A stretch of 14,616 bases of DNA from Deltaproteobacteria bacterium (GTDB lineage Bacteria; Desulfobacterota; Syntrophobacteria; BM002): NCBI GenBank assembly GCA_020350905.1, contig CP070843.1:3000215-3014830 (forward strand), written 5' to 3'. The position numbers were made by a program, and so were the translations under genes. Below the pieces are notes generated by a model, which searched no databases, was not told where the DNA came from, and worked only from the letters and a program-made list of their open reading frames with translations. Below are positions 6,985 through 14,133 of this stretch, in pieces. Each line of letters starts with the position of its first letter. The stretch's first letter is position 1.

Positions 6985-7756
6985 AGCCTAGATCAAATGT
7001 GGCCCACACAGGAATGTGATCCGATGGTTTGGGCAGAGCCCGTTGCTCTCTATCCATGCCGCTTTCTATACTCAGAGCAGCAAATGGTGGCGAAGCCCAG
7101 ATATGATCGATCCTGAGCCCCATGTCACGCCGGAAGGCACCAGCCCTATAGTCCCACCAGCTATAGAGTCCTCTTTCTTCGTGGTGTCGGCGAAAGACAT
7201 CGTCGAATCCCCAGCCCATCAACTCTGTCAGCGCAGCCCGCTCTTCGGGGTGGAAGCCAATCTCCCCCTCCATCTCTTCGGCATCGTAGACATCTCGGGG
7301 TTCGGGTGCCACATTGAAGTCGCCGTTTAAAACGAGGAGTTCTTTAGGTTCATGATGCTGTTTCAGGTAGCTGTGGAGTTGCCGGATGAATTCTAGCTTA
7401 TAGGCAAACTTGGGAGAATCCGGGGCTGAACCATTTGGAACATAAACGTTTACCACTCTTACCCTATCTATTGTTGCAGCAATGAATCGCTTCTGTCCTT
7501 CCGCATCATAGTCTGGAAATTCGGTCTCCACTTCGGTCATCTCATATTTGCTTAGTATGGCCACCCCATTGTAGGTCTTTTGCCCACTCACAATGACTTG
7601 GTAGCCAAGAGCCTCGAAAGAATCGACGGGAAAAAGCTCATCGGTGACCTTTATCTCTTGCAGACAGAGAACATCCGGTTGCGCGTGGTCCATCCAGTTC
7701 AAGACCGCTTCCAACCTCACGCGAATCGAGTTCACATTCCAGGTCGCTATTTTCAT
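6971..7756 (-). CDS. xth: Exodeoxyribonuclease III (AP endonuclease, ExoIII/Xth family)
   Basis: A DNA repair enzyme of the exonuclease-endonuclease-phosphatase fold. It cleaves 5' of abasic sites and removes 3' blocking groups in base-excision repair. The 261-residue length is close to E. coli Xth (268). Metal and catalytic residues are in place: Asn7 (ATWNVNS), Glu34 (LCLQEIK), Tyr105 (VYVPNG), Asp146 and Asn148 (NGDFNVAP), WWDYRAG, RIDHIW, and the C-terminal SDHIPVW with Asp246 and His247. The start MKIATWNVNSIR (ATG 7756) is the family N-terminus; GTG codons at 7768 and 7765 would add four or three residues. The last residues (GSLSP) are encoded by the tandem hairpin repeat of the spacer, so the extreme C-terminus may be recently acquired. 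It is monocistronic and converges with rsmG. Confidence 0.95.
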   Translation of the reverse strand: MKIATWNVNSIRVRLEAVLNWMDHAQPDVLCLQEIKVTDELFPVDSFEALGYQVIVSGQKTYNGVAILSKYEMTEVETEFPDYDAEGQKRFIAATIDRVRVVNVYVPNGSAPDSPKFAYKLEFIRQLHSYLKQHHEPKELLVLNGDFNVAPEPRDVYDAEEMEGEIGFHPEERAALTELMGWGFDDVFRRHHEERGLYSWWDYRAGAFRRDMGLRIDHIWASPPFAALSIESGMDREQRALPKPSDHIPVWATFDLGSLSP

Positions 7757-7870
7757 GGCAAACACCACCCTTCAGTCACTGGTCTTTAAGAACAATTCCT
7801 TAGTAGTCAGGAGCCAGTTGTAAAAGATCATGGAGCATAGGGCATAGGGTGTGGCTTAGTGCTCAGTGTC

Positions 7871-8040
7871 TAGCATGCTGCTGAAATATGCGCTACCAGT
7901 GTCATTCTGAGCCCTTCGATTTGCTCAGGATAAACTCCGCGAAGAATCTCGGCGCTAGTAAAATTAACATGTTACGAGATTCTTCGTCGCCTGCAGCTCC
8001 TCAGAATGACGTACTCGGTGACTTTTTCAGCAGCCTGCTA
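7871..8040. mobile_element. 170-nt nested inverted-repeat element, MITE-like
   Basis: The outer ends TAGCATGCTGCTGAAA (7871-7886) and TTTCAGCAGCCTGCTA (8025-8040) are complementary at 15 of 16 positions. Inside, GTCATTCTGAG (7901-7911) pairs perfectly with CTCAGAATGAC (8000-8010). CGAAGAATCTCG (7940-7951) pairs perfectly with CGAGATTCTTCG (7975-7986) around a 23-nt loop. There is no reading frame inside. The GTCATTCTGAG...GAAGAATCTCG core resembles repeats I recall from several deltaproteobacterial and other environmental genomes, which suggests a non-autonomous element moved by an enzyme encoded elsewhere. An obvious target duplication is not seen. Confidence 0.65.
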
Positions 8041-8084
8041 GTGCTTGCTGCCTAGTGCCCCTCTCTCTTCCAACAATTACCACA

Positions 8085-8110
8085 AATGACAGCGAAGCGT
8101 AGTAACCTAA
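8085..8110 (+). repeat. Second-locus copy of the AATGACAGCGAAGCG repeat
   Basis: These 26 bases match positions 155-180 at 24 of 26 positions (differences at 8100 and 8104), about 8 kb away. No matching inverted partner is visible here, so this copy is a half-element. Confidence 0.65.
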
Positions 8111-8135
8111 AGACGCCGCAGCCATATGACCAATG

Positions 8136-8170
8136 CGAAATCCCACATCCCACATCCGAAATCCACCATC
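8136..8170 (+). repeat. Period-7 degenerate tandem array (CGAAATC type), island 2
   Basis: Five in-register heptads: CGAAATC, CCACATC, CCACATC, CGAAATC, CACCATC. They lie just upstream of the promoter of the zinc-ribbon gene and have the same strand polarity as the other islands. Confidence 0.7.
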
Positions 8171-8181
8171 TTTCATGCCCC

Positions 8182-8210
8182 TTGCCTGGAGGCTACTGAA
8201 TTATTATATT
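8182..8210 (+). promoter_or_regulatory. Sigma-70-like promoter for the FmdB-type gene
   Basis: TTGCCT at 8182-8187 (four of six) and TATATT at 8205-8210 (five of six) are separated by 17 nt. They lie 35 nt upstream of the ATG, and an A/T-rich stretch follows. Confidence 0.5.
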
Positions 8211-8244
8211 AAATGTAATTTCCTAGTAAAGAGGGAGGAATATT

Positions 8245-8445
8245 ATGCCAATCTTCGAATATAACTGCGAAAACTGCAAATATACTTTTGACAAATTGGT
8301 GATGCATCAGGAAACCAATGTAGACTGCCCGCTCTGCCAAGGGAAAGTCAAGAAGCTTATGTCCACTTTCTCGGTTGGAGTTCCTGACAGCGCATCCAGC
8401 AAGCTGCCAGCAAGTCCAGGTCGCCCTATGTGCACAACGTGCTGA
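8245..8445 (+). CDS. FmdB-family zinc-ribbon protein
   Basis: A 66-residue protein of the FmdB (CxxC_CXXC_SSSS) zinc-ribbon family. It starts MPIFEYNCENC and has two zinc-ligand pairs, Cys8/Cys11 and Cys28/Cys31, followed by a Ser/Pro-rich tail. A third pair, Cys63/Cys66, sits at the very end. GGGAGG at 8233-8238 gives a strong ribosome binding site six bases before the ATG. The family is named after a putative regulator of formamidase/amidase genes, but the molecular role of most members is unknown. No amidase gene is adjacent. It appears monocistronic. Confidence 0.9.
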   Translation: MPIFEYNCENCKYTFDKLVMHQETNVDCPLCQGKVKKLMSTFSVGVPDSASSKLPASPGRPMCTTC

Positions 8446-8813
8446 GTTGCGTCTGCTGCCCTGAGAGCATTCTAGCCTAAATCTGGGAGAGACTCACTCA
8501 TCTGTTCCGATCTCAGCCGACTCATCCTGGATCAAATCTTCGTCATCGCCTTGAAGCAAAAAATAGATGTCGATTTCTATCCTCTTGCTTGTTAACGCTC
8601 ATTAGGTTGGATGGACGCAAACGGATGCTTGCTATTCTAAAATGACCAGTGCTCCAAAACCAATGGACATGCCTACCTGCAGAGCCTTCGCACTCTGACC
8701 TGGCCTTGGTTACTAGGTTCTTAGATGTTGAATAAAAATTTATCGGCCCTGCCCTCTCTTCCTCTATGCTAATATGAGACACACCTTTTCCCTGGTAACG
8801 GACAAAACAAATT
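8446..8813. other. 368-nt spacer without a supported gene
   Basis: I see no credible gene, RNA gene or clear terminator. The minus strand shows a 34-codon open stretch (8494-8598) ending in an acidic tail, but it has no start codon or ribosome binding site. It is treated as a possible remnant only. The last 90 bases before the carbamate-kinase-like gene are A/T-rich, with no well-spaced promoter boxes that I can defend. Confidence 0.5.
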
Positions 8814-9761
8814 ATGGAGAACAAGCCCCTCATCATCGTTGCCATTGGTGGCAATGGAATCTGCCCCTCGGATCCGGGTGCAGAAATGTCTTTTACTGCT
8901 CAGCTCATTCACACCAAACGTACTCTCTGGAATCTGATTTCACTGTTTAGTGAATTCCAGGTGGTTATCACCCACGGCAACGGACCTCAGGCAGGGTTGG
9001 TATATGAGCAGATGATCCCCAGGACCCCTTTCGGAGTCGTAACTCTTATCACCACCTCTCAGATAAGCTCTGCAATTACCCGAGCCTATGAAGAACTGAT
9101 ACTGGAAAACAACCTTCGGGACCTGCCGCCAATGGAGCCAGTCCTGTGCTGGGTGGAAGTGGATCCTCATGATCCCGGCTTTGTGCAACCCAGCAAACCC
9201 GTGGGCCCACAACTATCCGAAGATGAGGTGGCCACACTGTCACGCCGCCATCCTGACTGCCGCTTCACCGATTATGGTACAGGAAAACGCAGACTCATCG
9301 GTTCACCACGGCCACGGAAAATCTTGAACCTAAAGGATATCAACGAAGTTCTTGAGGACGGCAAGGTGCCGATCGCACTGGGCGGGGGTGGTATTCCAGT
9401 GCTCTTGGATGGTCATGGCCGCAGGGAAATCACTAACGGTATCCTTGACAAGGACCTCTCCTCTGCCTTGTTAGCCAGGGATCTATCGGTCGAAGTTTTC
9501 TTGCTCCTCACCAACGAGTACTGTGTGTTCACTGGTTACAGGACTCCAGCGCAAAAGCGGCACAGCCGCATAACAGCATCGAAAGCTGAAAATTGGCTGG
9601 CCTCCGGTGAGTTTCCACCCGGTTCAATGGGGCCCAAGGTTGAGGCTGCACTCCAGTTTCTGGCAGCCAATCCTAACGGCCGGGTCATTATTGGTCATGT
9701 AGAAGAACGGGTGGAAAAACTCCTGGACGGCACCAGCGGCACCACCATCAGAGCCGGCTGA
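8814..9761 (+). CDS. Carbamate-kinase-like amino acid kinase family protein
   Basis: A 315-residue protein of the amino acid kinase fold, matching carbamate kinase (ATP formation from carbamoyl phosphate and ADP) along its full length. Motifs are IGGNG at 11-15 (usually GGNA), VITHGNGPQAG at 51-61, KPVGP at 128-132, SPRPRKIL at 164-171, IALGGGGIPV at 187-196, ILDKDLSSALLA at 210-221, LTNEY at 232-236 and GEFPPGSMGPKVEAAL at 265-280. Most nucleotide and phosphate-binding motifs are intact, so it is probably catalytic. The GGNA to GGNG change and TNGILDKD in place of the usual EAVIDKD suggest a divergent subgroup. No arginine deiminase or ornithine carbamoyltransferase gene is near, so a fermentative arginine role is not supported. 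The ribosome binding site is weak. Confidence 0.85.
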   Translation: MENKPLIIVAIGGNGICPSDPGAEMSFTAQLIHTKRTLWNLISLFSEFQVVITHGNGPQAGLVYEQMIPRTPFGVVTLITTSQISSAITRAYEELILENNLRDLPPMEPVLCWVEVDPHDPGFVQPSKPVGPQLSEDEVATLSRRHPDCRFTDYGTGKRRLIGSPRPRKILNLKDINEVLEDGKVPIALGGGGIPVLLDGHGRREITNGILDKDLSSALLARDLSVEVFLLLTNEYCVFTGYRTPAQKRHSRITASKAENWLASGEFPPGSMGPKVEAALQFLAANPNGRVIIGHVEERVEKLLDGTSGTTIRAG

Positions 9762-9774
9762 TTAAATCAGCCGG
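9754..9774. terminator. Perfect palindrome over the stop codon of the carbamate-kinase-like gene
   Basis: CCGGCTGATT (9754-9763) and AATCAGCCGG (9765-9774) are exact inverted copies around one base. The TGA stop (9759-9761) lies in the left arm. No U-run follows on either strand. As the facing gene is convergent, a bidirectional 3' end or RNA-stabilising hairpin is plausible. Confidence 0.5.
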
Positions 9775-9807
9775 AAATTCCAAATCTCAAATATCAAATC
9801 CCAAACA
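9773..9807 (+). repeat. Period-7 degenerate tandem array (CGAAATC type), island 3
   Basis: Five in-register heptads: GGAAATT, CCAAATC, TCAAATA, TCAAATC, CCAAACA. They fill the short gap between two convergent genes, beginning inside the palindrome that covers the upstream stop codon. Confidence 0.65.
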
Positions 9808-9811
9808 ACTC

Positions 9812-10627
9812 TTAACTGATCGGGTAGGCAATTCCCCGTTGCCACCACTCCACTGCCTCTCGAAATAGTTTCCTAAACCCTGGAGTGCCGCCCAATCCCT
9901 TGCGGCCAAAATTGTAATTTATCTCAATGAAGACCGGTGGACCGTCATCCGGGAACATCAGATCGAAACCGGCAAGGTTTATACCGGTGAGCTGGCAAAA
10001 TCTGGCAACTGCAGCCAGGCCGGAATGCTGCAACTCAGGGAAGATCTCTGGGCGGATACGTCCACCGCGACAGGCATTGTTATGGAAGTTGCCTCCCCCT
10101 ACCCGAAAATAGCTTACCATTTTCGCACCCACCACAACCACGCGGAGATCCATGCCGCCATGTTCCACCCACTGTTGTAACAGGAGCGGCGCTTCTTCAG
10201 GGAGCCGAGCAAGACCGTTCAGCAAATCGTCGCGGCTGGTGACAGGAAAAACCGCACTGCCCCCGCCACCCGCATCTCCTTTGAGCACGAAGGGATAGGC
10301 CAGGGGCAGGGTCGTTCCCTCAGCATCCACCACGCTTTGAGGACTCGGATAAACAATGGTTTTCGGGTGGCGGACTTCAAGACAACGAAAGAGCATTGCC
10401 TGCTTGGTCTTTCCTGAATATTGGTAACGGGCGTCAAGATTAGGAAACCGGTTTGGCGCCAGGCCAACAATCTTCCGATAACGTTTTTCGGTTGCACCCC
10501 GGGGCATGACCACCCCACGCGCAGAGCGGATCATGCGAGCCACTTCTGGATCATCAACAGGAGCCAGATTGGGTAGGTTCTCCTCCAGCTGAACCAGATG
10601 ATTCATGGATAGAAAGTAGCCGGTCAT
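9812..10627 (-). CDS. RimK-like ATP-grasp domain protein of unknown substrate
   Basis: A 271-residue protein whose C-terminal two thirds form an ATP-grasp ligase fold most like RimK and related amino-acid ligases. Visible motifs are YPFVLKGDAGGGGS at 111-124 (ATP-binding Lys116 and Gly-rich loop), LLLQQWVEHGGMDLRVVVVG at 148-167, NFHNNACRGG at 180-189, GFDLMF at 220-225 and the metal-binding FIEINYNFGRKGLGG at 233-247. Such enzymes couple ATP hydrolysis to acyl-phosphate formation and amide or peptide bond synthesis. The N-terminal 100 residues are short and not recognised, so substrate and partner are unknown. ATG 10627 is preceded by a weak TAGG; ATG 10606 is an alternative. It is convergent with the carbamate-kinase-like gene and seems monocistronic. 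Confidence 0.8.
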   Translation of the reverse strand: MTGYFLSMNHLVQLEENLPNLAPVDDPEVARMIRSARGVVMPRGATEKRYRKIVGLAPNRFPNLDARYQYSGKTKQAMLFRCLEVRHPKTIVYPSPQSVVDAEGTTLPLAYPFVLKGDAGGGGSAVFPVTSRDDLLNGLARLPEEAPLLLQQWVEHGGMDLRVVVVGAKMVSYFRVGGGNFHNNACRGGRIRPEIFPELQHSGLAAVARFCQLTGINLAGFDLMFPDDGPPVFIEINYNFGRKGLGGTPGFRKLFREAVEWWQRGIAYPIS

Positions 10628-10700
10628 AGTAAATGCCTAAAATGAACTAGAGTGCCTACAATGTCTAAAGTTGGTAAGGGGTTATTGATCACAAGTCATT

Positions 10701-10764
10701 CGTCTCGCCGTTTCTACGCGTCACCCCATCTCCGTGTCGCCGTCTCGCCGCGTCCCCGAGTCGT
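10701..10764 (+). repeat. Period-8 degenerate tandem array (CGYGTCNC)
   Basis: Eight consecutive octads in fixed register: CGTCTCGC, CGTTTCTA, CGCGTCAC, CCCATCTC, CGTGTCGC, CGTCTCGC, CGCGTCCC, CGAGTCGT. The first and sixth units are identical. This is the only array in the window with period 8 rather than 7. Confidence 0.65.
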
Positions 10765-10787
10765 TTCTCTCTGTACCTCATGTTTTC

Positions 10788-10822
10788 TTAAATCCGAAAT
10801 CCGAAATTCGCAATCCGAAATC
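10788..10822 (+). repeat. Period-7 degenerate tandem array (CGAAATC type), island 4
   Basis: Five in-register heptads: TTAAATC, CGAAATC, CGAAATT, CGCAATC, CGAAATC. It lies 24 nt after the period-8 array. Confidence 0.75.
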
Positions 10823-11010
10823 TACGTCCTGCCCCCTGCCTCCTGGTCAACCAAGGAGCCACTCACAAAAGTCTTTTACATTTACGGCAAGATGCGGTAA
10901 CATCGGCAAAATTAAGTACGTTCATTTTATCACAATTTTGTGCAAACAAACTACTACTTCCAAACTAAGAATCTTAAAATGCCAGACCAGGCCTTCTATA
11001 GAACTGGCGA

Positions 11011-11040
11011 TTGAAGACTCTACTGTGTTCTGAATATGAG
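11011..11040 (+). promoter_or_regulatory. Candidate promoter of the small hypothetical gene
   Basis: TTGAAG (11011-11016) and TATGAG (11035-11040) are separated by 18 nt and end 17 nt before the ATG. That leaves a very short leader. The match is moderate. Confidence 0.3.
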
Positions 11041-11057
11041 AGAAAGGGAGTTTTGTC

Positions 11058-11303
11058 ATGGAAAAAACGGACGGGATCACTGATGTGGGCGAGATGAAGG
11101 ACAGAATGATGATTGATCTGTTCAAGAAGAAAATTCAGGATGCGAAAACTGACCTCGCCCCATTGCGGGGGACCTGGAACGAAGCCAGCGAAATTCTCAA
11201 AGCCCACTTCGGCAAGATCACCCGCACCATGGTAAGCAATGAGAATAAGCTACGAAATCTCTATCAAGCCGCCATCGACGAATTGAAGAAGGAAGGCGCC
11301 TAA
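11058..11303 (+). CDS. Small, predicted all-helical hypothetical protein (81 residues)
   Basis: I do not recognise this protein. It is charged and, by composition, probably helical throughout (Lys/Glu/Ala/Leu-rich, one Pro, few Gly), with no signal peptide, membrane segment or cysteine. Amphipathic patterns occur around residues 12-30 (EMKDRMMIDLFKKKIQDAK) and 55-78 (ending NLYQAAIDELKKEG), compatible with a small coiled-coil or helical-bundle partner protein. Support for coding comes from GGGAG at 11046-11050, seven bases before the ATG, and a candidate promoter just upstream. The open frame is longer than expected for a spacer. It is convergent with clpB; no functional inference from this neighbour is justified. 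Confidence 0.7.
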   Translation: MEKTDGITDVGEMKDRMMIDLFKKKIQDAKTDLAPLRGTWNEASEILKAHFGKITRTMVSNENKLRNLYQAAIDELKKEGA

Positions 11304-11342
11304 GCAAATCAACAGCTAGTCGCACTGCGTAACACCAAGCTG

Positions 11343-11394
11343 GCAGCTTGCAGCAGGCAGCGGGCAGCAAAGCTATAGTGCCAGCTGCCTGCTG
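11343..11394. terminator. GCAGCNN heptad array forming an 11-bp stem between convergent genes
   Basis: Four heptads GCAGCTT, GCAGCAG, GCAGCGG, GCAGCAA run from 11343 to 11370. CAGCAGGCAGC (11351-11361) is perfectly complementary to GCTGCCTGCTG (11384-11394), which ends just before the clpB stop. The hairpin could end transcription of the small gene, of clpB, or both. A U-tract is lacking, so this is inferred. Confidence 0.45.
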
Positions 11395-11396
11395 GA

Positions 11397-14042
11397 CTAG
11401 ACTGCCTCCAAGACACTGTTGTCCTCTGCCGCTTGGGAGAAAACTTCGAAAACTACCCCCTGCTCATCTGTGCTCAGACGTAGCCGACTGCCATCCTTCA
11501 CCTCGCCCGCCATGATTTTCTTGGCCAATGGTGTTTCCACCATTTTTTGAATCACTCTCTTCAAAGGACGAGCACCGTACACCGGATCGTAGCCTCGCTC
11601 CGCCAGCAGTTTCTTGGCCTCATCGCTAAACTCCAACTCAATCCGCCGATCTTCAAGGCGTCGCTGGAGCCAGGCCACCTGGATATCAACAATCTGGGCC
11701 AACTCCTCTTGGCTGAGAGCGTGGAAAACCAGGGTCTCGTCCACCCGGTTGAGGAACTCGGGACGAAAGTGCTGGCGTAAGGCCTCCAGCACCCGCTGGC
11801 GCATGCGTTCGTAACTTGCCTCGTCCGTACCAGAGGTGTCCAAAATATATTGGCTGCCCACATTAGAGGTCATGATGATAATGCAATTCTTGAAATCCAC
11901 TGTGCGGCCGTGTGAATCGGTGAGGCGACCATCATCCATGATCTGCAGAAAGATACTAAATACATCGTGATGGGCCTTTTCAATCTCGTCAAAAAGAATG
12001 ACCGAAAAAGGTTTCCGTCGCACCGCTTCAGTGAGCTGGCCACCCTCCTCATAACCCACGTATCCCGGCGGCGCCCCGATAAGACGGGCCACGGTGTGTT
12101 TTTCCATGTACTCGCTCATGTCAATGCGCACCATGTTTTTTTCATCATCGAAGAGATTCTCCGCCAGGGCCCGGGCAAGCTCCGTCTTTCCCACTCCGGT
12201 GGGCCCGAGGAAGATGAAGGAGCCAACCGGGCGGTTGGGATCTTTGATTCCGGCGCGAGAGCGGATTACCGCCTCAGCCACTGCCTTGACCGCTTCGTCC
12301 TGACCCACTACCCGTTCGTGCAGGTGATCTTCGAGCTTCAGCAGCTTCTCCCGTTCTCCCTCAACCAGCCTGGTGACCGGTATGTGAGTCCACCGGGAGA
12401 CGATTCCCGCAATCTCATCATCGGTGACCTCTTCGCGCAGCAGCCTGCCTGTTCCCTGTTTGCTTGCCAGCATTTCCTCCTCAGCTTTGAGTCTTTCTTC
12501 CAGCTCCGGCAAGGTGCCGTGTTTGAGTTCTGCTGCTCGATTGAGATCATAATTGCGCTCAGCCACGGAGATATCGTACCTGAGCTTTTCGATCTCTTCA
12601 CGCAGTCCCTGTACCTTGTGGATGACAGCCTTTTCCGCCTCCCACTGGGCCCGCATGGAATCAGCCCTGGCCCGTTGCTCCGCCAGTTCCTTGCGTAAGC
12701 TTTCCAGCCGGTCCTTGCTCGCCGTATCCTTTTCCTTCTTCAAGGCCGCCTCTTCAATTTCCAGCTGCATCACCCGCCTGGTCACCACATCTAGTTCGGT
12801 GGGCATGGAATCCATCTCTGTACGAATGGTGGCACAGGCCTCGTCCACCAGATCAATGGCCTTGTCCGGCAAAAAGCGGTCGCTGATGTAGCGGTTTGAT
12901 AGGACCGCCGCGGTCACCAGCGCACTGTCCTGGATCCTGACCCCGTGATGGACCTCATAGCGCTCTTTCAGTCCACGCAGAATGCTTATGGTATCTTCAA
13001 CTGTGGGCTGATCCACCATCACCGGCTGAAAGCGACGTTCGAGAGCAGCGTCCTTTTCTATATATTTGCGATACTCATCCAGGGTAGTGGCGCCAACACA
13101 GTGCAACTCTCCCCGGGCCAACATGGGCTTGAGCATGTTGCCCGCGTCCATGGAGCCTTCTGCCCGGCCCGCCCCGACGATGTTGTGTAGCTCATCGATG
13201 AAAAGCAGAATGGAGCCTTCGCTCTCTTTGATTTCCTGCAACACTGCCTTAAGTCGTTCTTCAAATTCACCGCGAAACTTGGCCCCCGCCACCAAAGCAC
13301 CCAGGTCCAGGGCAAAGATGGTCTTATCCTTGAGCCCTTCAGGCACATCGCCTTTGACTATCCGGTGAGCCAACCCTTCAACGATAGCGGTTTTGCCCAC
13401 CCCGGGCTCACCGATGAGTACTGGGTTGTTCTTGGTCTTTCGTGAAAGTATGCGGACAACCCGCCTGATCTCGCTATTGCGACCGATCACCGGATCAAGC
13501 CGCCCTTTCCGGGCTTCTTGTACCAGATCGCGCCCGTAGCGCTCCAACGCCTCATACGTGGACTCCGGCGTGGCGCTGGTCACCCGTTGATGGCCGCGCA
13601 CCTCGGTAAGCACCTGCAGAAAACGATCTCGGGTGATATCAAAATTCCCGAAGATGCGTCCTGCCACCGAGCCGGCCTCCTCGTCAATGAGTGCCAGCGC
13701 AAGGTGTTCTACCGAAACATACTCGTCCTTTAGTCTTTTGGCCTCCTCTTCCGCCTTGATCAAAACGCGGTTGAGTCGCTGGGTCACATAGATCTTTCCT
13801 GCTTCGGTCCCCGGTCCTGAGATGCTTGGTCGTTTTTGCAGTTCGGCTTCCACCTCAGCTCTGAGGTTTTCAACCGGTACATCCATCTTGTTGAACAGAC
13901 GAGGCACCAGACCCTCGGGCTGCTCCAGTAACGCCAGCAGCAGGTGCTCACCGTCAACCTCCTGATGTCCATAACGCAGCGCAGTATTTTGCGCCTGGTG
14001 CAGCGCTTCTTGTGTTTTTTGCGTCATTTTGTTGAAATCCAT
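11397..14042 (-). CDS. clpB: ATP-dependent chaperone/disaggregase ClpB
   Basis: An 881-residue Hsp104-family AAA+ hexamer that pulls polypeptides out of aggregates together with DnaK/DnaJ. The N-terminal Clp-N repeats (residues 5-150, EHLLLALLE and EHLALALID) precede NBD1, with Walker A GEPGVGKT (211-218), Walker B LLFIDE (279-284) and the arginine finger region ERRF (335-338). The coiled-coil middle domain, about 410-535, distinguishes ClpB from ClpA and ClpC. NBD2 has Walker A GPTGVGKT (613-620), Walker B VILFDE (681-686) and the sensor-2 GAR (824-826). Everything is full length. GGGAGG lies 11 bases before ATG 14042; ATG 14027 is a less likely alternative. It lies downstream of a DnaJ-type gene on the same strand, a functional pairing. 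No CIRCE element was found in the 182-nt spacer. Confidence 0.97.
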   Translation of the reverse strand: MDFNKMTQKTQEALHQAQNTALRYGHQEVDGEHLLLALLEQPEGLVPRLFNKMDVPVENLRAEVEAELQKRPSISGPGTEAGKIYVTQRLNRVLIKAEEEAKRLKDEYVSVEHLALALIDEEAGSVAGRIFGNFDITRDRFLQVLTEVRGHQRVTSATPESTYEALERYGRDLVQEARKGRLDPVIGRNSEIRRVVRILSRKTKNNPVLIGEPGVGKTAIVEGLAHRIVKGDVPEGLKDKTIFALDLGALVAGAKFRGEFEERLKAVLQEIKESEGSILLFIDELHNIVGAGRAEGSMDAGNMLKPMLARGELHCVGATTLDEYRKYIEKDAALERRFQPVMVDQPTVEDTISILRGLKERYEVHHGVRIQDSALVTAAVLSNRYISDRFLPDKAIDLVDEACATIRTEMDSMPTELDVVTRRVMQLEIEEAALKKEKDTASKDRLESLRKELAEQRARADSMRAQWEAEKAVIHKVQGLREEIEKLRYDISVAERNYDLNRAAELKHGTLPELEERLKAEEEMLASKQGTGRLLREEVTDDEIAGIVSRWTHIPVTRLVEGEREKLLKLEDHLHERVVGQDEAVKAVAEAVIRSRAGIKDPNRPVGSFIFLGPTGVGKTELARALAENLFDDEKNMVRIDMSEYMEKHTVARLIGAPPGYVGYEEGGQLTEAVRRKPFSVILFDEIEKAHHDVFSIFLQIMDDGRLTDSHGRTVDFKNCIIIMTSNVGSQYILDTSGTDEASYERMRQRVLEALRQHFRPEFLNRVDETLVFHALSQEELAQIVDIQVAWLQRRLEDRRIELEFSDEAKKLLAERGYDPVYGARPLKRVIQKMVETPLAKKIMAGEVKDGSRLRLSTDEQGVVFEVFSQAAEDNSVLEAV

Positions 14043-14133
14043 ACTTTATGATACCTCCCAAAGGTAATTTTTCATTAGGCGCAAGGTCCCGGTTGCGATT
14101 CGCCTCCTTGTTTCGCTGAGGCATGAGGGAAAG

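Larger units (their letters stand above)
7757..8244. other. Non-coding 488-nt spacer packed with repeats between xth and fmdB-like gene
   Basis: The divergent spacer holds no credible gene. In order it contains two GAGYCAG-type heptads (7804-7817), two GCATAGG heptads (7835-7848), a nested inverted-repeat element (7871-8040), a copy of the AATGACAGCGAAGCG repeat (8085-8110), a five-unit CGAAATC-type array (8136-8170), and the promoter of the downstream gene (8182-8210). Confidence 0.7.
10628..11057. other. 430-nt repeat-bearing spacer between divergent genes
   Basis: No credible gene. It contains a period-8 array (10701-10764), a CGAAATC-type period-7 array (10788-10822), and an A/T-rich segment leading to a candidate promoter for the small hypothetical gene. 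Short open frames here follow the repeats and show no ribosome binding site. Confidence 0.65.

Noticed and set aside
8136..8170. CRISPR-like repeat array
   Set aside because: Units are 7 nt, adjacent, without spacers, and no cas genes are present.
8543..8854. 103-codon minus-strand open frame overlapping the start of the carbamate-kinase-like gene
   Set aside because: No recognisable family or ribosome binding site, and it overlaps a real coding start on the other strand.
10652..10900. 82-codon plus-strand open frame
   Set aside because: It consists largely of the period-8 and period-7 arrays, and has no ribosome binding site.
11967..12698. 243-codon plus-strand open frame
   Set aside because: It lies wholly antisense within clpB, whose protein is unambiguous and full length. 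It has no recognisable domain or ribosome binding site.
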